Source of the DNA: Muribaculaceae bacterium
GTDB lineage: Bacteria > Bacteroidota > Bacteroidia > Bacteroidales > Muribaculaceae
Assembly: GCA_017451225.1 (NCBI GenBank)
Contig: JAFSPZ010000007.1
Location: forward strand, 1 to 36,467
DNA: 36,467 nucleotides
Direction of reading: 5' to 3'
Part shown: positions 6,805 to 14,370 of the stretch, piece after piece
Numbering within the stretch: the stretch's first letter is position 1
Layout: every line of letters begins with the position of its first letter
The notes under the pieces: generated by a model
Database searches by the model: none
The model's input: the letters and a program-made list of their open reading frames with translations, nothing else
Told to the model about the DNA's origin: nothing
Translations under genes and position numbers: made by a program

Positions 6805-6861
6805 TTTTTCAGTTGACATAGGTAGAAATTGGAAGTAAAATGATAATAGGGGAGGGGCGTC

Positions 6862-6913
6862 GATCACGATTCCCGATCACGATTCCCAATCACGATTCCC
6901 GATCACGATCTCC
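6862..6913. repeat. Four copies of a 13-bp tandem repeat (gatcacgattccc)
   Basis: Units begin at 6862, 6875, 6888 and 6901. The first two are identical, the third begins with a instead of g, and the fourth ends gatctcc. The array ends 11 bases before the next start codon and so lies in its leader or promoter region. A related single phrase occurs at 771-785. Confidence 0.9.
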
Positions 6914-6924
6914 GAAACAAATAA

Positions 6925-7914
6925 ATGGCAAAGAAAGGTAGTTACATAGTAGACTATTTCAACAATCGAGGCTTCTTTGGGTTGTCGATAGTGCTGATGG
7001 TGATTTTCTCGGTCATCGCCAGTGGCAACTTTGAGGTGCCACAGCGTGGCTACGGCACCTTCCATGACATTGCCTCATGGATTTCGAGCAGCGACACATC
7101 GTGCTTTGTCGCCGTGGTGTGCAATGTTGTGATAGGTGTCCTGCTGGTCACCCTCAACATCATGTACCGCTACATCAAGACTTACAACTGCTTCGTGTTT
7201 GCCGCTGTCTTTGTGCTGCTGCAGGGCATCAATCCCTTCCTCAGCACCCGCTTCTTCTCGGGAACGGCAATGTGCCTGGTTGTTGTGATGTCGCTGTTCT
7301 TCATGTTCGAGCAGTATGGCAAGCGTGGAGGGGCTTCGCAAGGCATCTTCTTGGTGATGGCGCTGCTGTCGTTTTTCACGCTCTATCACTATGTGTTCTT
7401 CCTGCTCATGCCGCTGTTTGTAGTGGGCTTCATCTACATGCGCGTGTTCGACATCAGAGGCATCTTTGCCGCGTTCTTCGGCATCTTCACCCCCTACTGG
7501 ATAGCCCTTGGAATGGGACTTGAGCCCCTCTCGGCCTTCCAGGCGCCGCACCTCTCGCAGGTGTGGACGAGCACTCCTGAGTTTGCCGCCAAAGGTTGGG
7601 CTGTGACCATGGCCATCACCACTGTGGCGCTGACGGTGCTGCTCACTGTCTCGAACCTGAAGACGATGCTCAACTATAGCGTGCACGTGCGCGCGTACAA
7701 TAATTTTTTTATAGCCCTGTCGATTTTTGTGGTCTTGATGATGGCTATTGACTACAACGACTTCTTGATATACATGCCGCTACTCAACCTGTGCTTCGCC
7801 ATCCAGTATGGGCACTGGTATGTAATCACTCCCCACGAAACACGCCAGCCAGTGACCCTGTGGCTCATGGTGGCTATGCTCACAGCATTTATCATAGCAA
7901 TGGTTATCGCCTGA
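6925..7914 (+). CDS. Polytopic inner-membrane protein of unknown function
   Basis: A 329-residue protein made largely of hydrophobic segments. I count about nine likely membrane spans, the first at residues 18-35 and the last at the extreme C-terminus (LMVAMLTAFIIAMVIA). The loops are short and there is no signal peptide, conserved catalytic motif or soluble domain that I recognise. Runs such as FVLLQGINPFLS and SFFTLYHYVFFLLMPLF suggest a conserved Bacteroidales membrane family rather than a transporter I can name. Its stop codon overlaps the pdxB start by one base (TGATG), so translation of the two is probably coupled. The 13-bp repeats at 6862-6913 sit directly upstream, and no clear TAnnTTTG box was found there. 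Confidence 0.85.
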   Translation: MAKKGSYIVDYFNNRGFFGLSIVLMVIFSVIASGNFEVPQRGYGTFHDIASWISSSDTSCFVAVVCNVVIGVLLVTLNIMYRYIKTYNCFVFAAVFVLLQGINPFLSTRFFSGTAMCLVVVMSLFFMFEQYGKRGGASQGIFLVMALLSFFTLYHYVFFLLMPLFVVGFIYMRVFDIRGIFAAFFGIFTPYWIALGMGLEPLSAFQAPHLSQVWTSTPEFAAKGWAVTMAITTVALTVLLTVSNLKTMLNYSVHVRAYNNFFIALSIFVVLMMAIDYNDFLIYMPLLNLCFAIQYGHWYVITPHETRQPVTLWLMVAMLTAFIIAMVIA

Positions 7915-8909
7915 TGAAAATTGTCGCCGATAGCAAGATTCCCTATCTCAAAGGCCTGCTTGAGCCACTGGCTCAAGAGGTTACCTACTTGCCTGGTGCC
8001 GGAATGACGTGCCATGACGTGAAAGACGCCCAAGTGCTGCTCACCCGCACCCGCACCCGTTGCGACCGTGCGTTGCTCGAGGGCAGCAAGGTGGAATTCA
8101 TAGGCACAGCAACCATAGGCACCGACCACATCGACCTTGACTACTGCCGCAGCCACGGCATCAAGGTGGTGAACGCTCCGGGCTGCAACGCCCCGGCAGT
8201 GGCGCAATGGGTGCACGCCTCGATACTGCAATGGATTAAGACCCGCAATGTCGATGGACAGCTCACATTGGGCATCGTGGGCGTGGGCCATGTGGGAAGC
8301 ATAGTGGCGCGCTGGGCACGGCAGCTGGGCTACCGAGTGCTGCTCAACGACCCTCCACGAGCTGCCATAGAGGGCAGTGCTGATTTCGACTCGCTCGAAA
8401 CGTTGCAGCGAGAGTGCGACATCATCACGTTCCACACTCCGCTCACCCGCGATGGCGACCATCCCACCTGGCATCTGTGCGACAAGGTCTTTCTCGATGG
8501 CTTGCAGCGTTGCCGCCTAATCGTCAACGCCGCCCGTGGAGCCGTGTGTGACAATGAGGCTCTGCTCCAGTGGCATGGCGACATCGCCCTCGACTGCTGG
8601 GAGGGAGAGCCGGCTATTAACACACAGCTACTCGACAAGGCTTTTGTGGCAACTCCTCACATCGCCGGCTACAGCCTGCAGGGCAAGCAACGTGGCACAG
8701 CGATGATTGTCGAGGCCCTAAACCGCGAGTATGGCTGGGATGTCAAGCCCACTCAAGCCAGCACGCCGCTCAAGGGCGCAGAGCACGTCACAGCGCAGAC
8801 GGTGCTAGACAGCTATGACCCATTGGCCGACACAGCACAGCTAAAGACCTCGCCAGCCACCTTTGAGCAGCAACGCAACACCTACGACCTGCGCCAGGAG
8901 GTGAAATGA
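7914..8909 (+). CDS. pdxB: Erythronate-4-phosphate dehydrogenase
   Basis: Oxidises 4-phosphoerythronate to 2-oxo-3-hydroxy-4-phosphobutanoate, the second step of the DXP-dependent pyridoxal phosphate pathway. The 331-residue protein is a D-2-hydroxyacid dehydrogenase: substrate-domain segment GTATIGTDHID (65-74), NAD-binding GVGHVG (123-128), and the catalytic set R208 (NAARG), a Glu in DCWEGEP (about 232) and H249 (TPHIAGYS). The pattern TPHIAGYSLQGK and the C-terminal FEQQRNTYDLRQE tail are characteristic of PdxB as opposed to SerA-like relatives. The start at 7914 overlaps the previous gene's stop and fits the MKIVADSKIPYL opening; upstream in-frame codons lie inside that gene. It is somewhat shorter than the E. 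coli protein, with a compact dimerisation domain. Confidence 0.93.
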   Translation: MKIVADSKIPYLKGLLEPLAQEVTYLPGAGMTCHDVKDAQVLLTRTRTRCDRALLEGSKVEFIGTATIGTDHIDLDYCRSHGIKVVNAPGCNAPAVAQWVHASILQWIKTRNVDGQLTLGIVGVGHVGSIVARWARQLGYRVLLNDPPRAAIEGSADFDSLETLQRECDIITFHTPLTRDGDHPTWHLCDKVFLDGLQRCRLIVNAARGAVCDNEALLQWHGDIALDCWEGEPAINTQLLDKAFVATPHIAGYSLQGKQRGTAMIVEALNREYGWDVKPTQASTPLKGAEHVTAQTVLDSYDPLADTAQLKTSPATFEQQRNTYDLRQEVK

Positions 8910-8927
8910 GGGGCTGAACGGGGCGGT

Positions 8928-8958
8928 TTTGGCAAATGGCGAAAAATGTGTAACTTTG
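8928..8958 (+). promoter_or_regulatory. Putative promoter of the lipoprotein gene
   Basis: TTTG (8928-8931), a 19-base spacer and TAACTTTG (8951-8958) give a textbook Bacteroidota promoter between pdxB and the gene at 8981. It predicts a leader of about 15-20 bases. Confidence 0.8.
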
Positions 8959-8980
8959 TGGAAACTAAAAACCTGCTAAC

Positions 8981-9961
8981 ATGAAACAGATATCTTTATT
9001 ACTTGCACTTGTGCTGATGCTGGCGAGCTGCCAGCTTGGAGGAAGAGACGGCAACGGACGACTTCCTGGCTCTAACTCGGGTTATACCGACGAGGAGAAA
9101 GAGGAAATCATGAACCAGAACAATCCCATGCGCCAGGGAGCGACCTATTTCCACAGCGCATCGATGGACTACTCGGTGCAATACCCGAACTCGTTTGTCG
9201 ACTTCAAGAAAGACGGCGACCGCGGTTTCACCTGCCACAGCAAGGACGGCTTGGCACGGTTGAAGGTGTGGGGCGAGCCATGCAACATGGAAGTGGAAGA
9301 CTTGATGGCCAAAACGTTGAAGCAATTCAACGATGATGGGGCTAAAGTGGAAAGCTCCGACCTCGAGGACGACTCGTTTGTGATAGAAGGCGATAAGGGC
9401 GACACACATTTCTACCAGCGCACCCTCGTGCACAACGGCAAGAGCGCGACTATGCTCTATGAGTTCAGCACCAAGGAGCGAGACGATATAGACCCCAACG
9501 CCATCTATGTGAGCCTGGGCTCTGAGCTTGGCGAAACACTCATTGCAGGAGCTCCACCAGTAGAGGCTCAGCCCAAGAAAGCCGACCCCAACGCTGTGGC
9601 ACAGGTGGCCTATGTGGGAGAGTGGAACACGTTCTCGACAATGAGGAACGAGGCATTTTTCAAGAAATATCCAGAGTTCAAGGACGTGAATGCCTGGGAG
9701 GCTCAGACCGACGGAAAAGAGGTGTATTTCATCCTTGCAGCGCATGACGACGCCAAAATCACCGTCAAGAACACCAAGACTGGCGAGCGGCTCTACAACC
9801 GCGACAGCCGCCCCTTGATAGTTCGTTGCAATGCCGGCGGCGAGCCCGACATGGAGATTACCATACTTGACAACAGCGGCAACATCACCCGCTACGTGCC
9901 ACGCCACGACAGCAAGAACCATCCTGTTACATCGGCCGGCATCAGCGACATGACCCGTTGA
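8981..9961 (+). CDS. Predicted lipoprotein of unknown function
   Basis: A 326-residue secreted protein. The N-terminus MKQISLLLALVLMLASC is a lipoprotein signal peptide with the lipobox LASC and acylation site C17. A Gly/Asn/Ser-rich linker follows (about residues 19-37). The mature part has two regions: about 50-180, which alternates strands and acidic loops, and about 205-300, where a VAYVGEWNTFSTMRNEAFFK-like stretch precedes strand-rich sequence. I do not recognise a named domain and see no catalytic motif. It has its own promoter at 8928-8958 and is likely monocistronic. Location is probably the outer-membrane inner leaflet or periplasmic face, inferred from the lipobox alone. Antisense open frames across it are shadows. 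Confidence 0.85.
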   Translation: MKQISLLLALVLMLASCQLGGRDGNGRLPGSNSGYTDEEKEEIMNQNNPMRQGATYFHSASMDYSVQYPNSFVDFKKDGDRGFTCHSKDGLARLKVWGEPCNMEVEDLMAKTLKQFNDDGAKVESSDLEDDSFVIEGDKGDTHFYQRTLVHNGKSATMLYEFSTKERDDIDPNAIYVSLGSELGETLIAGAPPVEAQPKKADPNAVAQVAYVGEWNTFSTMRNEAFFKKYPEFKDVNAWEAQTDGKEVYFILAAHDDAKITVKNTKTGERLYNRDSRPLIVRCNAGGEPDMEITILDNSGNITRYVPRHDSKNHPVTSAGISDMTR

Positions 9962-9980
9962 GGCGGTTATCGCAATGGCT

Positions 9981-10038
9981 CCTTGCGGCAATAAGCGCAG
10001 CAAGGACTTTCAGAGGCAAAATCGCCCTCTCTGCTTTT
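9981..10038 (+). terminator. Possible terminator region after the lipoprotein gene
   Basis: Two imperfect hairpins can be drawn: ccttgc/gcaagg (9981-9986 with 10000-10005) and agaggc/gccctct with one bulge (10012-10017 with 10024-10030). The second is followed by ctgcttttt. The structure is weak and the call tentative. Confidence 0.4.
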
Positions 10039-10213
10039 TGGTGGCAGGAAGGGCGATTAACTGTGGCAAAGGCACATTTGTGGAAAAAAGGAAAAAGACA
10101 ATAACAAGGCGGTGACTAAGGAAAAAATGCTCTTGAGAGCTCAAGAAAACACTCAAGAAAGGAAAAATCGTTAAAATTTTACACATTATTATAGTAAATG
10201 TGATTTTTTTGTC

Positions 10214-10221
10214 TAATTTTG
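10214..10221 (+). promoter_or_regulatory. Putative topA -7 element
   Basis: TAATTTTG followed by C matches TAnnTTTG. No convincing TTG is present at the normal distance upstream. It would leave a leader of about 90 bases before the topA ATG, longer than at the other promoters here. Confidence 0.5.
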
Positions 10222-10316
10222 CACCCGATTTTGACAGTAAATTTCGTTGATATTGCCAGTGAATGGCATGCAACGAGTTGATTATTAAGCAAAAAGCAGA
10301 TAAAAATATTTAAACT

Positions 10317-12671
10317 ATGGCAGAAAATCTGGTAATCGTGGAGTCTCCCGCCAAGGCGAAGACCATACAAAAGTTTCTAGGCAAAGACTATAAAGTGATG
10401 TCAAGCTATGGACACATTCGCGACTTGGAGAAGAAAGACTTCAGCATTGACGTGAACAACGATTTTGAACCAGTCTATGTAATACCCGAGGACAAGGAGA
10501 GTCTTGTCGCCGAACTCAAGAAGGCCGCCGAGAGCGCACAGACTGTGTGGCTCGCAAGTGATGAGGACCGCGAGGGAGAAGCTATCGCTTGGCACTTGAG
10601 CGAAGTATTGGGACTGAAGAAAGAGAACACAAAACGCATTGTTTTTCACGAGATTACCAAGCCAGCCATACTTGCTGCAATCGAGAATCCCCGCGACATC
10701 GACGAGAACCTTGTCGACGCTCAGCAGGCACGCCGCGTGCTCGACCGCATTGTGGGTTTTGAGCTCTCGCCAGTGCTGTGGAAGAAGATTAAGCCAGCGT
10801 TGAGCGCCGGACGCGTTCAGAGCGTTGCAGTGCGACTTCTTGCCGAGCGTGAGCAGGAAATACGCAACTTCAAGAGCGAGCAGTACTATCGCGTGGGCAG
10901 CGAGATGCTCACCGTTGACAATAGCATTGTTCCATGTGAGCTGAACAAGCGCTACAGCAACCGCGACGAGGCTGTAGACCTCTTGGAGCACTGCAAGGAC
11001 ACCACCTTTACCGTTGCCGACATCCAGGTTAAGCCAGTGAAGAAATGTCCTGCTCCTCCTTTCACTACCTCTACTCTGCAACAGGAGGCTTCGCGCAAGC
11101 TCGGTTTCTCGGTGGCTCAGACCATGAGAGTGGCTCAGTCGCTCTATGAGGATGGACACATCACCTACATGCGTACTGACTCGGTTAACCTGTCGAGCCT
11201 TGCAATAGGCACTATCAGCAACGAAATTAAAGAGACTCTGGGTGAGAAATATCTCAAGGTGCGCAAGTACCACACCTTGTCGAAGGGTGCGCAAGAGGCT
11301 CACGAGGCAATCCGCCCCACATTCATCAGCAACCACGAGATTACTGGAACTGCGCAGGAGAAAAAGTTGTACAACCTGATTTGGAAGCGCACAATTGCTT
11401 CGCAGATGGCCGATGCACAGCTCGAGAAGACTCAGGTGGACATTAGCATAGCCGGTCGTCCCGAACTGCTGATAGCCAACGGTGAAGTTGTGAAGTTTGA
11501 CGGATTTCTCAAGGTGTATTTCGAGACCGAGGACGAGGATGTTCAGAACAACACCCTCAACGGTGAGTTCCACATGCTGCCACCTCTCAAGGTTAGTGAC
11601 AACCTCTCACTCAAGGAGATGACTGCCACTCAGCGTTTCACCCAGCAGCCCAACCGCTACAGCGAGGCTATGCTCGTGAAGCGTCTGGAGGAGCTTGGCA
11701 TTGGACGTCCATCGACCTATGCACCAACAATCTCAACCATTCAGGCTCGTGATTATGTTGTCAAGGGCGAGAGCAAGGGCGTGAAGCGCAGCTTTGAGCA
11801 AATCACCCTCAAGGGCAACAAGATCAGCACCAAGAGCAAGAGCGAGCTTGTGGGCAACGAGAAGGGCAAACTTATACCCACCGATGTGGGCATGGTAGTC
11901 AACGACTTCCTCACAAAGTATTTTCCACAGATTCTCGACTATAACTTCACTGCCAAGGTGGAGACCGAGTTTGACGACATTGCCGAAGGCAAGCGCAAGT
12001 GGAACGAGGAGATAAAAGACTTCTACACAGGTTTCCACAAGAATATCGAGGAAGTGTCGGCGCTGCGTCTTGAGCACAAAGTGGGAGAGCGCGTTCTGGG
12101 TAACGATCCTGCAACTGGCAAGCCCGTGTCGGTTAAGATTGGCCGTTTCGGTCCTCTTGTACAGCTGGGTAGCACCGACGATGTGGACAAACCACGATTT
12201 GCCTCATTGCAGAAGGACCAGAGCGTGGCAACCATCACCCTCGAAGAGGCTATCAAACTCTTTGACATGCCACGTCACCTTGGCGAGTTTGAGGGAGAGG
12301 AAGTTCAGGTAGCGATAGGACGATTTGGCCCTTACATCAAGCACAATGGCAAGTTTGTCTCAATTCCTAAGGATGTTTCGCCTTACAGCATCACCCTTGA
12401 AGAGGCTTCGCAACTCATTGTAGACAAGCGCGTGAGTGAGGCTAAGAAGGTGCTCAAAACCTTTGATGAAGAGCCTGACATGCAGGTGCTTAATGGACGA
12501 TTTGGCGCCTACATCTGCTACAAGAAGCAGAACTACAAGATTCCCAAGAAGATGAACGCTGAGGAATTGACTCTCGCGGATTGCCGTGCTATTGTTGCCG
12601 ACGAGGCCAATGCAAGCAAGGGTGGTCGCAAGAGCGTAGCCACTCGTCGCAAGGCGACTGCGAAGAAATAA
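10317..12671 (+). CDS. topA: DNA topoisomerase I (type IA)
   Basis: Relaxes negative supercoils by transient single-strand cleavage. The 784-residue protein opens with the TOPRIM domain (LVIVESPAKAKTI; acidic triad in SDEDREGE, 81-88). It continues through LSAGRVQSVAVRLL (162-175) and carries the catalytic tyrosine Y284 in GHITYMRTDSVNLS. The C-terminal third contains repeats of the type IGRFGPLVQLG, IGRFGPYIKHNGKFV and LNGRFGAYICYKKQNY, the Bacteroidota-style C-terminal modules, in place of the Cys4 zinc fingers of the E. coli enzyme. It ends with a basic Lys/Arg/Thr/Ala tail that probably touches DNA. Length and motifs look complete. A strong intrinsic terminator follows 27 bases after the stop, separating it from the dcw cluster. 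Confidence 0.97.
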   Translation: MAENLVIVESPAKAKTIQKFLGKDYKVMSSYGHIRDLEKKDFSIDVNNDFEPVYVIPEDKESLVAELKKAAESAQTVWLASDEDREGEAIAWHLSEVLGLKKENTKRIVFHEITKPAILAAIENPRDIDENLVDAQQARRVLDRIVGFELSPVLWKKIKPALSAGRVQSVAVRLLAEREQEIRNFKSEQYYRVGSEMLTVDNSIVPCELNKRYSNRDEAVDLLEHCKDTTFTVADIQVKPVKKCPAPPFTTSTLQQEASRKLGFSVAQTMRVAQSLYEDGHITYMRTDSVNLSSLAIGTISNEIKETLGEKYLKVRKYHTLSKGAQEAHEAIRPTFISNHEITGTAQEKKLYNLIWKRTIASQMADAQLEKTQVDISIAGRPELLIANGEVVKFDGFLKVYFETEDEDVQNNTLNGEFHMLPPLKVSDNLSLKEMTATQRFTQQPNRYSEAMLVKRLEELGIGRPSTYAPTISTIQARDYVVKGESKGVKRSFEQITLKGNKISTKSKSELVGNEKGKLIPTDVGMVVNDFLTKYFPQILDYNFTAKVETEFDDIAEGKRKWNEEIKDFYTGFHKNIEEVSALRLEHKVGERVLGNDPATGKPVSVKIGRFGPLVQLGSTDDVDKPRFASLQKDQSVATITLEEAIKLFDMPRHLGEFEGEEVQVAIGRFGPYIKHNGKFVSIPKDVSPYSITLEEASQLIVDKRVSEAKKVLKTFDEEPDMQVLNGRFGAYICYKKQNYKIPKKMNAEELTLADCRAIVADEANASKGGRKSVATRRKATAKK

Positions 12672-12698
12672 AAGGCGCTGACAATACGTCTTTTAGAG

Positions 12699-12741
12699 TG
12701 TTCCAGTGATTGTGTAACAGCAATCGCTGGAACATTTTTTT
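12699..12741 (+). terminator. Strong intrinsic terminator after topA
   Basis: A 14-bp stem (12699-12712 with 12721-12734, one G-U pair) with an 8-base loop is followed by seven T residues (12735-12741). It is the clearest rho-independent terminator in the window. Confidence 0.92.
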
Positions 12742-12967
12742 GTGGATAGATTTTTTGAAAAATAGGGTGCCAAAATAGACAGAAAACCGAAGAGAAAAAG
12801 GGGTGTTTGCGACAAGAAATTGTTTACAACCGCAAATGTTTTGATGATTTTTCTTAAATATTTGATAATCAGCGATTAAATAAGATATCCACAAGGTTGT
12901 TAATAACTTTTTTGTAAATAAATGAAAATTTTTTAGTTTGTATTTGTAAATTTCGGTTTTTATTTTG
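12742..12967. other. AT-rich intergenic region between topA and rsmH
   Basis: No gene is present, and in particular no mraZ. The region is AT-rich with long A and T runs. Three 9-mers are one mismatch from a DnaA-box pattern (TTATnCACA): tgtggatag (12741-12749, reverse), atatccaca (12885-12893) and tgttaataa (12898-12906, reverse). This could be chance in AT-rich DNA. Confidence 0.55.
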
Positions 12968-12975
12968 TAATTTTA
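12943..12975 (+). promoter_or_regulatory. Putative promoter of the dcw cluster
   Basis: TTTG (12943-12946), a 21-base spacer and TAATTTTA (12968-12975), one base off TAnnTTTG, lie about 57 bases before the rsmH start. This is the best promoter candidate for the division and cell-wall genes. Confidence 0.5.
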
Positions 12976-13032
12976 CACCCCAATAGCGAAATGCCAAGAT
13001 TCTGACCAATTAAGATTATCGAAAAAAGAGAA

Positions 13033-13956
13033 ATGGAAGCGCCTTTTTACCATATACCAGCATTGCTCCAAGAGAGCGTTAATGGCTTGAATATCAAGCC
13101 TGATGGTGTGTATGTGGATGTAACCTTCGGTGGTGGCGGTCATAGCCGTGCCATCATGGACAGACTGGGTGAAAAAGGCCATCTGTTAGGCTTTGACCAA
13201 GACATGGATGCGTGGGCTAACAGATTGGAAGACAGCCGATTTACATTTGTACACGGAAATTTCTCATTTCTAAAGAATTTTGTCAATTACTATGGATTTA
13301 GCAAGGTTGACGGCATTATAGCCGACCTGGGGGTTTCGTTCCACCACTTTGACGACGAGAAACGTGGGTTCTCGTTCAGGTTTGACAGCGAACTCGACAT
13401 GCGCATGAATCAGTCATCAAGACTTGATGCTCGCACAGTGATTGCAACCTACAGTGAGGAAGAACTGTCGACGATGTTTTACCTCTTTGGAGAGTTGAAG
13501 CAGTCGCGTCGCATGGCAAGCGCAATTGTAAAGGCACGCGCCTCGCGCGACATTGTCACAACAGGTGAGCTTGTCGATGTGGTTAGACCTTACATACGCA
13601 AGTCGCAAGAGAAGAAAGAGCTTGCTCAAGTGTTTCAAGCGCTGCGCATTGAGGTGAATCATGAGATAGACGTGCTAAAGCGCATGCTCCAGCAATCGCT
13701 TGAAGTCCTGAATGCAGGTGGACGACTGGTGGTGATTACCTATCACTCACTTGAAGACAGACTGGTTAAGAACTTTATGCGATCGGGCAATGTGGAAGGC
13801 AAGATCGTGAAGGACTTCTTCGGAAAGGTGGAAACTCCTTGGAAACTTGTGAACAACAAGGTTATCGTGGCCAGCGAAGAAGAGCAGAATGCAAACCCCC
13901 GCTCTCGCAGCGCAAAACTTCGCATTGCCGAACTATTGCAAGCAACCGAGAAGTGA
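13033..13956 (+). CDS. rsmH: 16S rRNA (cytosine-1402-N4)-methyltransferase
   Basis: Adds a methyl group to N4 of C1402 in the decoding centre of 16S rRNA, using SAM. The 307-residue protein has the family opening FYHIPALLQE, the SAM-binding VDVTFGGGGHS (28-38), GFDQDMDA (53-60), IIADLGVS, and the late motif LVVITYHSLEDRLVKNFM with a C-terminal NPRSRSAKLR. All are standard for RsmH (MraW). It is the first gene of the dcw cluster here; mraZ, its usual upstream neighbour, is missing. ftsL follows after 24 bases. Confidence 0.97.
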   Translation: MEAPFYHIPALLQESVNGLNIKPDGVYVDVTFGGGGHSRAIMDRLGEKGHLLGFDQDMDAWANRLEDSRFTFVHGNFSFLKNFVNYYGFSKVDGIIADLGVSFHHFDDEKRGFSFRFDSELDMRMNQSSRLDARTVIATYSEEELSTMFYLFGELKQSRRMASAIVKARASRDIVTTGELVDVVRPYIRKSQEKKELAQVFQALRIEVNHEIDVLKRMLQQSLEVLNAGGRLVVITYHSLEDRLVKNFMRSGNVEGKIVKDFFGKVETPWKLVNNKVIVASEEEQNANPRSRSAKLRIAELLQATEK

Positions 13957-13980
13957 AAGTAATTACTAACAACACAAAAC

Positions 13981-14370
13981 ATGGCAGCAAAGAAACAGAG
14001 AAAGAAAGATAATAAAGAAAAAGACAACCATGGATTTACTCTCAATCCTGTGGTATTGTTGCAGCGCACGCTTCAGGGACGTATGTTCCTCACGCTTGAA
14101 TTCTTCAAGCGCAACTGGCTATATGTGATAGCTGTGACAGTGATGATGCTTATGTACATCAGCAACAAGTATGTCTATCAGAGCGACAAGGCAAAATTGG
14201 GAACACTGAAAGTGATGCTCAACAATGCCAACACCGACTTTGTTGCTGCCAGCTCAAACTACAATTCCCGCATCCTCGAGAGCCAGATGAAAAGTTATAT
14301 AGACTCGATGGGAATTGATTTAAATATATCAAAACAGCCACCCTATAAATTGTCCTCCAAAGAAAAATGA
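13981..14370 (+). CDS. ftsL: FtsL-like divisome protein
   Basis: A 129-residue bitopic membrane protein in the position of ftsL. It has a very basic cytoplasmic N-terminus (AAKKQRKKDNKEK), a single membrane span at about residues 45-60 (YVIAVTVMMLMYIS), and a periplasmic part likely to form a coiled coil. Sequence conservation in FtsL is low, so the call rests on topology, size and location between rsmH and ftsI. In the family it bridges FtsQ/FtsB to FtsW-FtsI and helps activate septal synthesis. Its stop overlaps the ftsI start by four bases (ATGA), which implies coupled translation. Confidence 0.85.
   Translation: MAAKKQRKKDNKEKDNHGFTLNPVVLLQRTLQGRMFLTLEFFKRNWLYVIAVTVMMLMYISNKYVYQSDKAKLGTLKVMLNNANTDFVAASSNYNSRILESQMKSYIDSMGIDLNISKQPPYKLSSKEK

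Noticed and set aside
6169-6867. Long open frames antisense to the RNA methyltransferase gene (232 and 79 codons)
   Set aside because: They arise because the Arg/Gly/Asp-coding tail is GC-rich and lacks stop codons on the other strand. No promoter or family resemblance is seen.
10401-11573. 390-codon open frame antisense to topA
   Set aside because: It mirrors a highly conserved topA coding region. The translated sequence matches no family I recognise and there is no minus-strand promoter.
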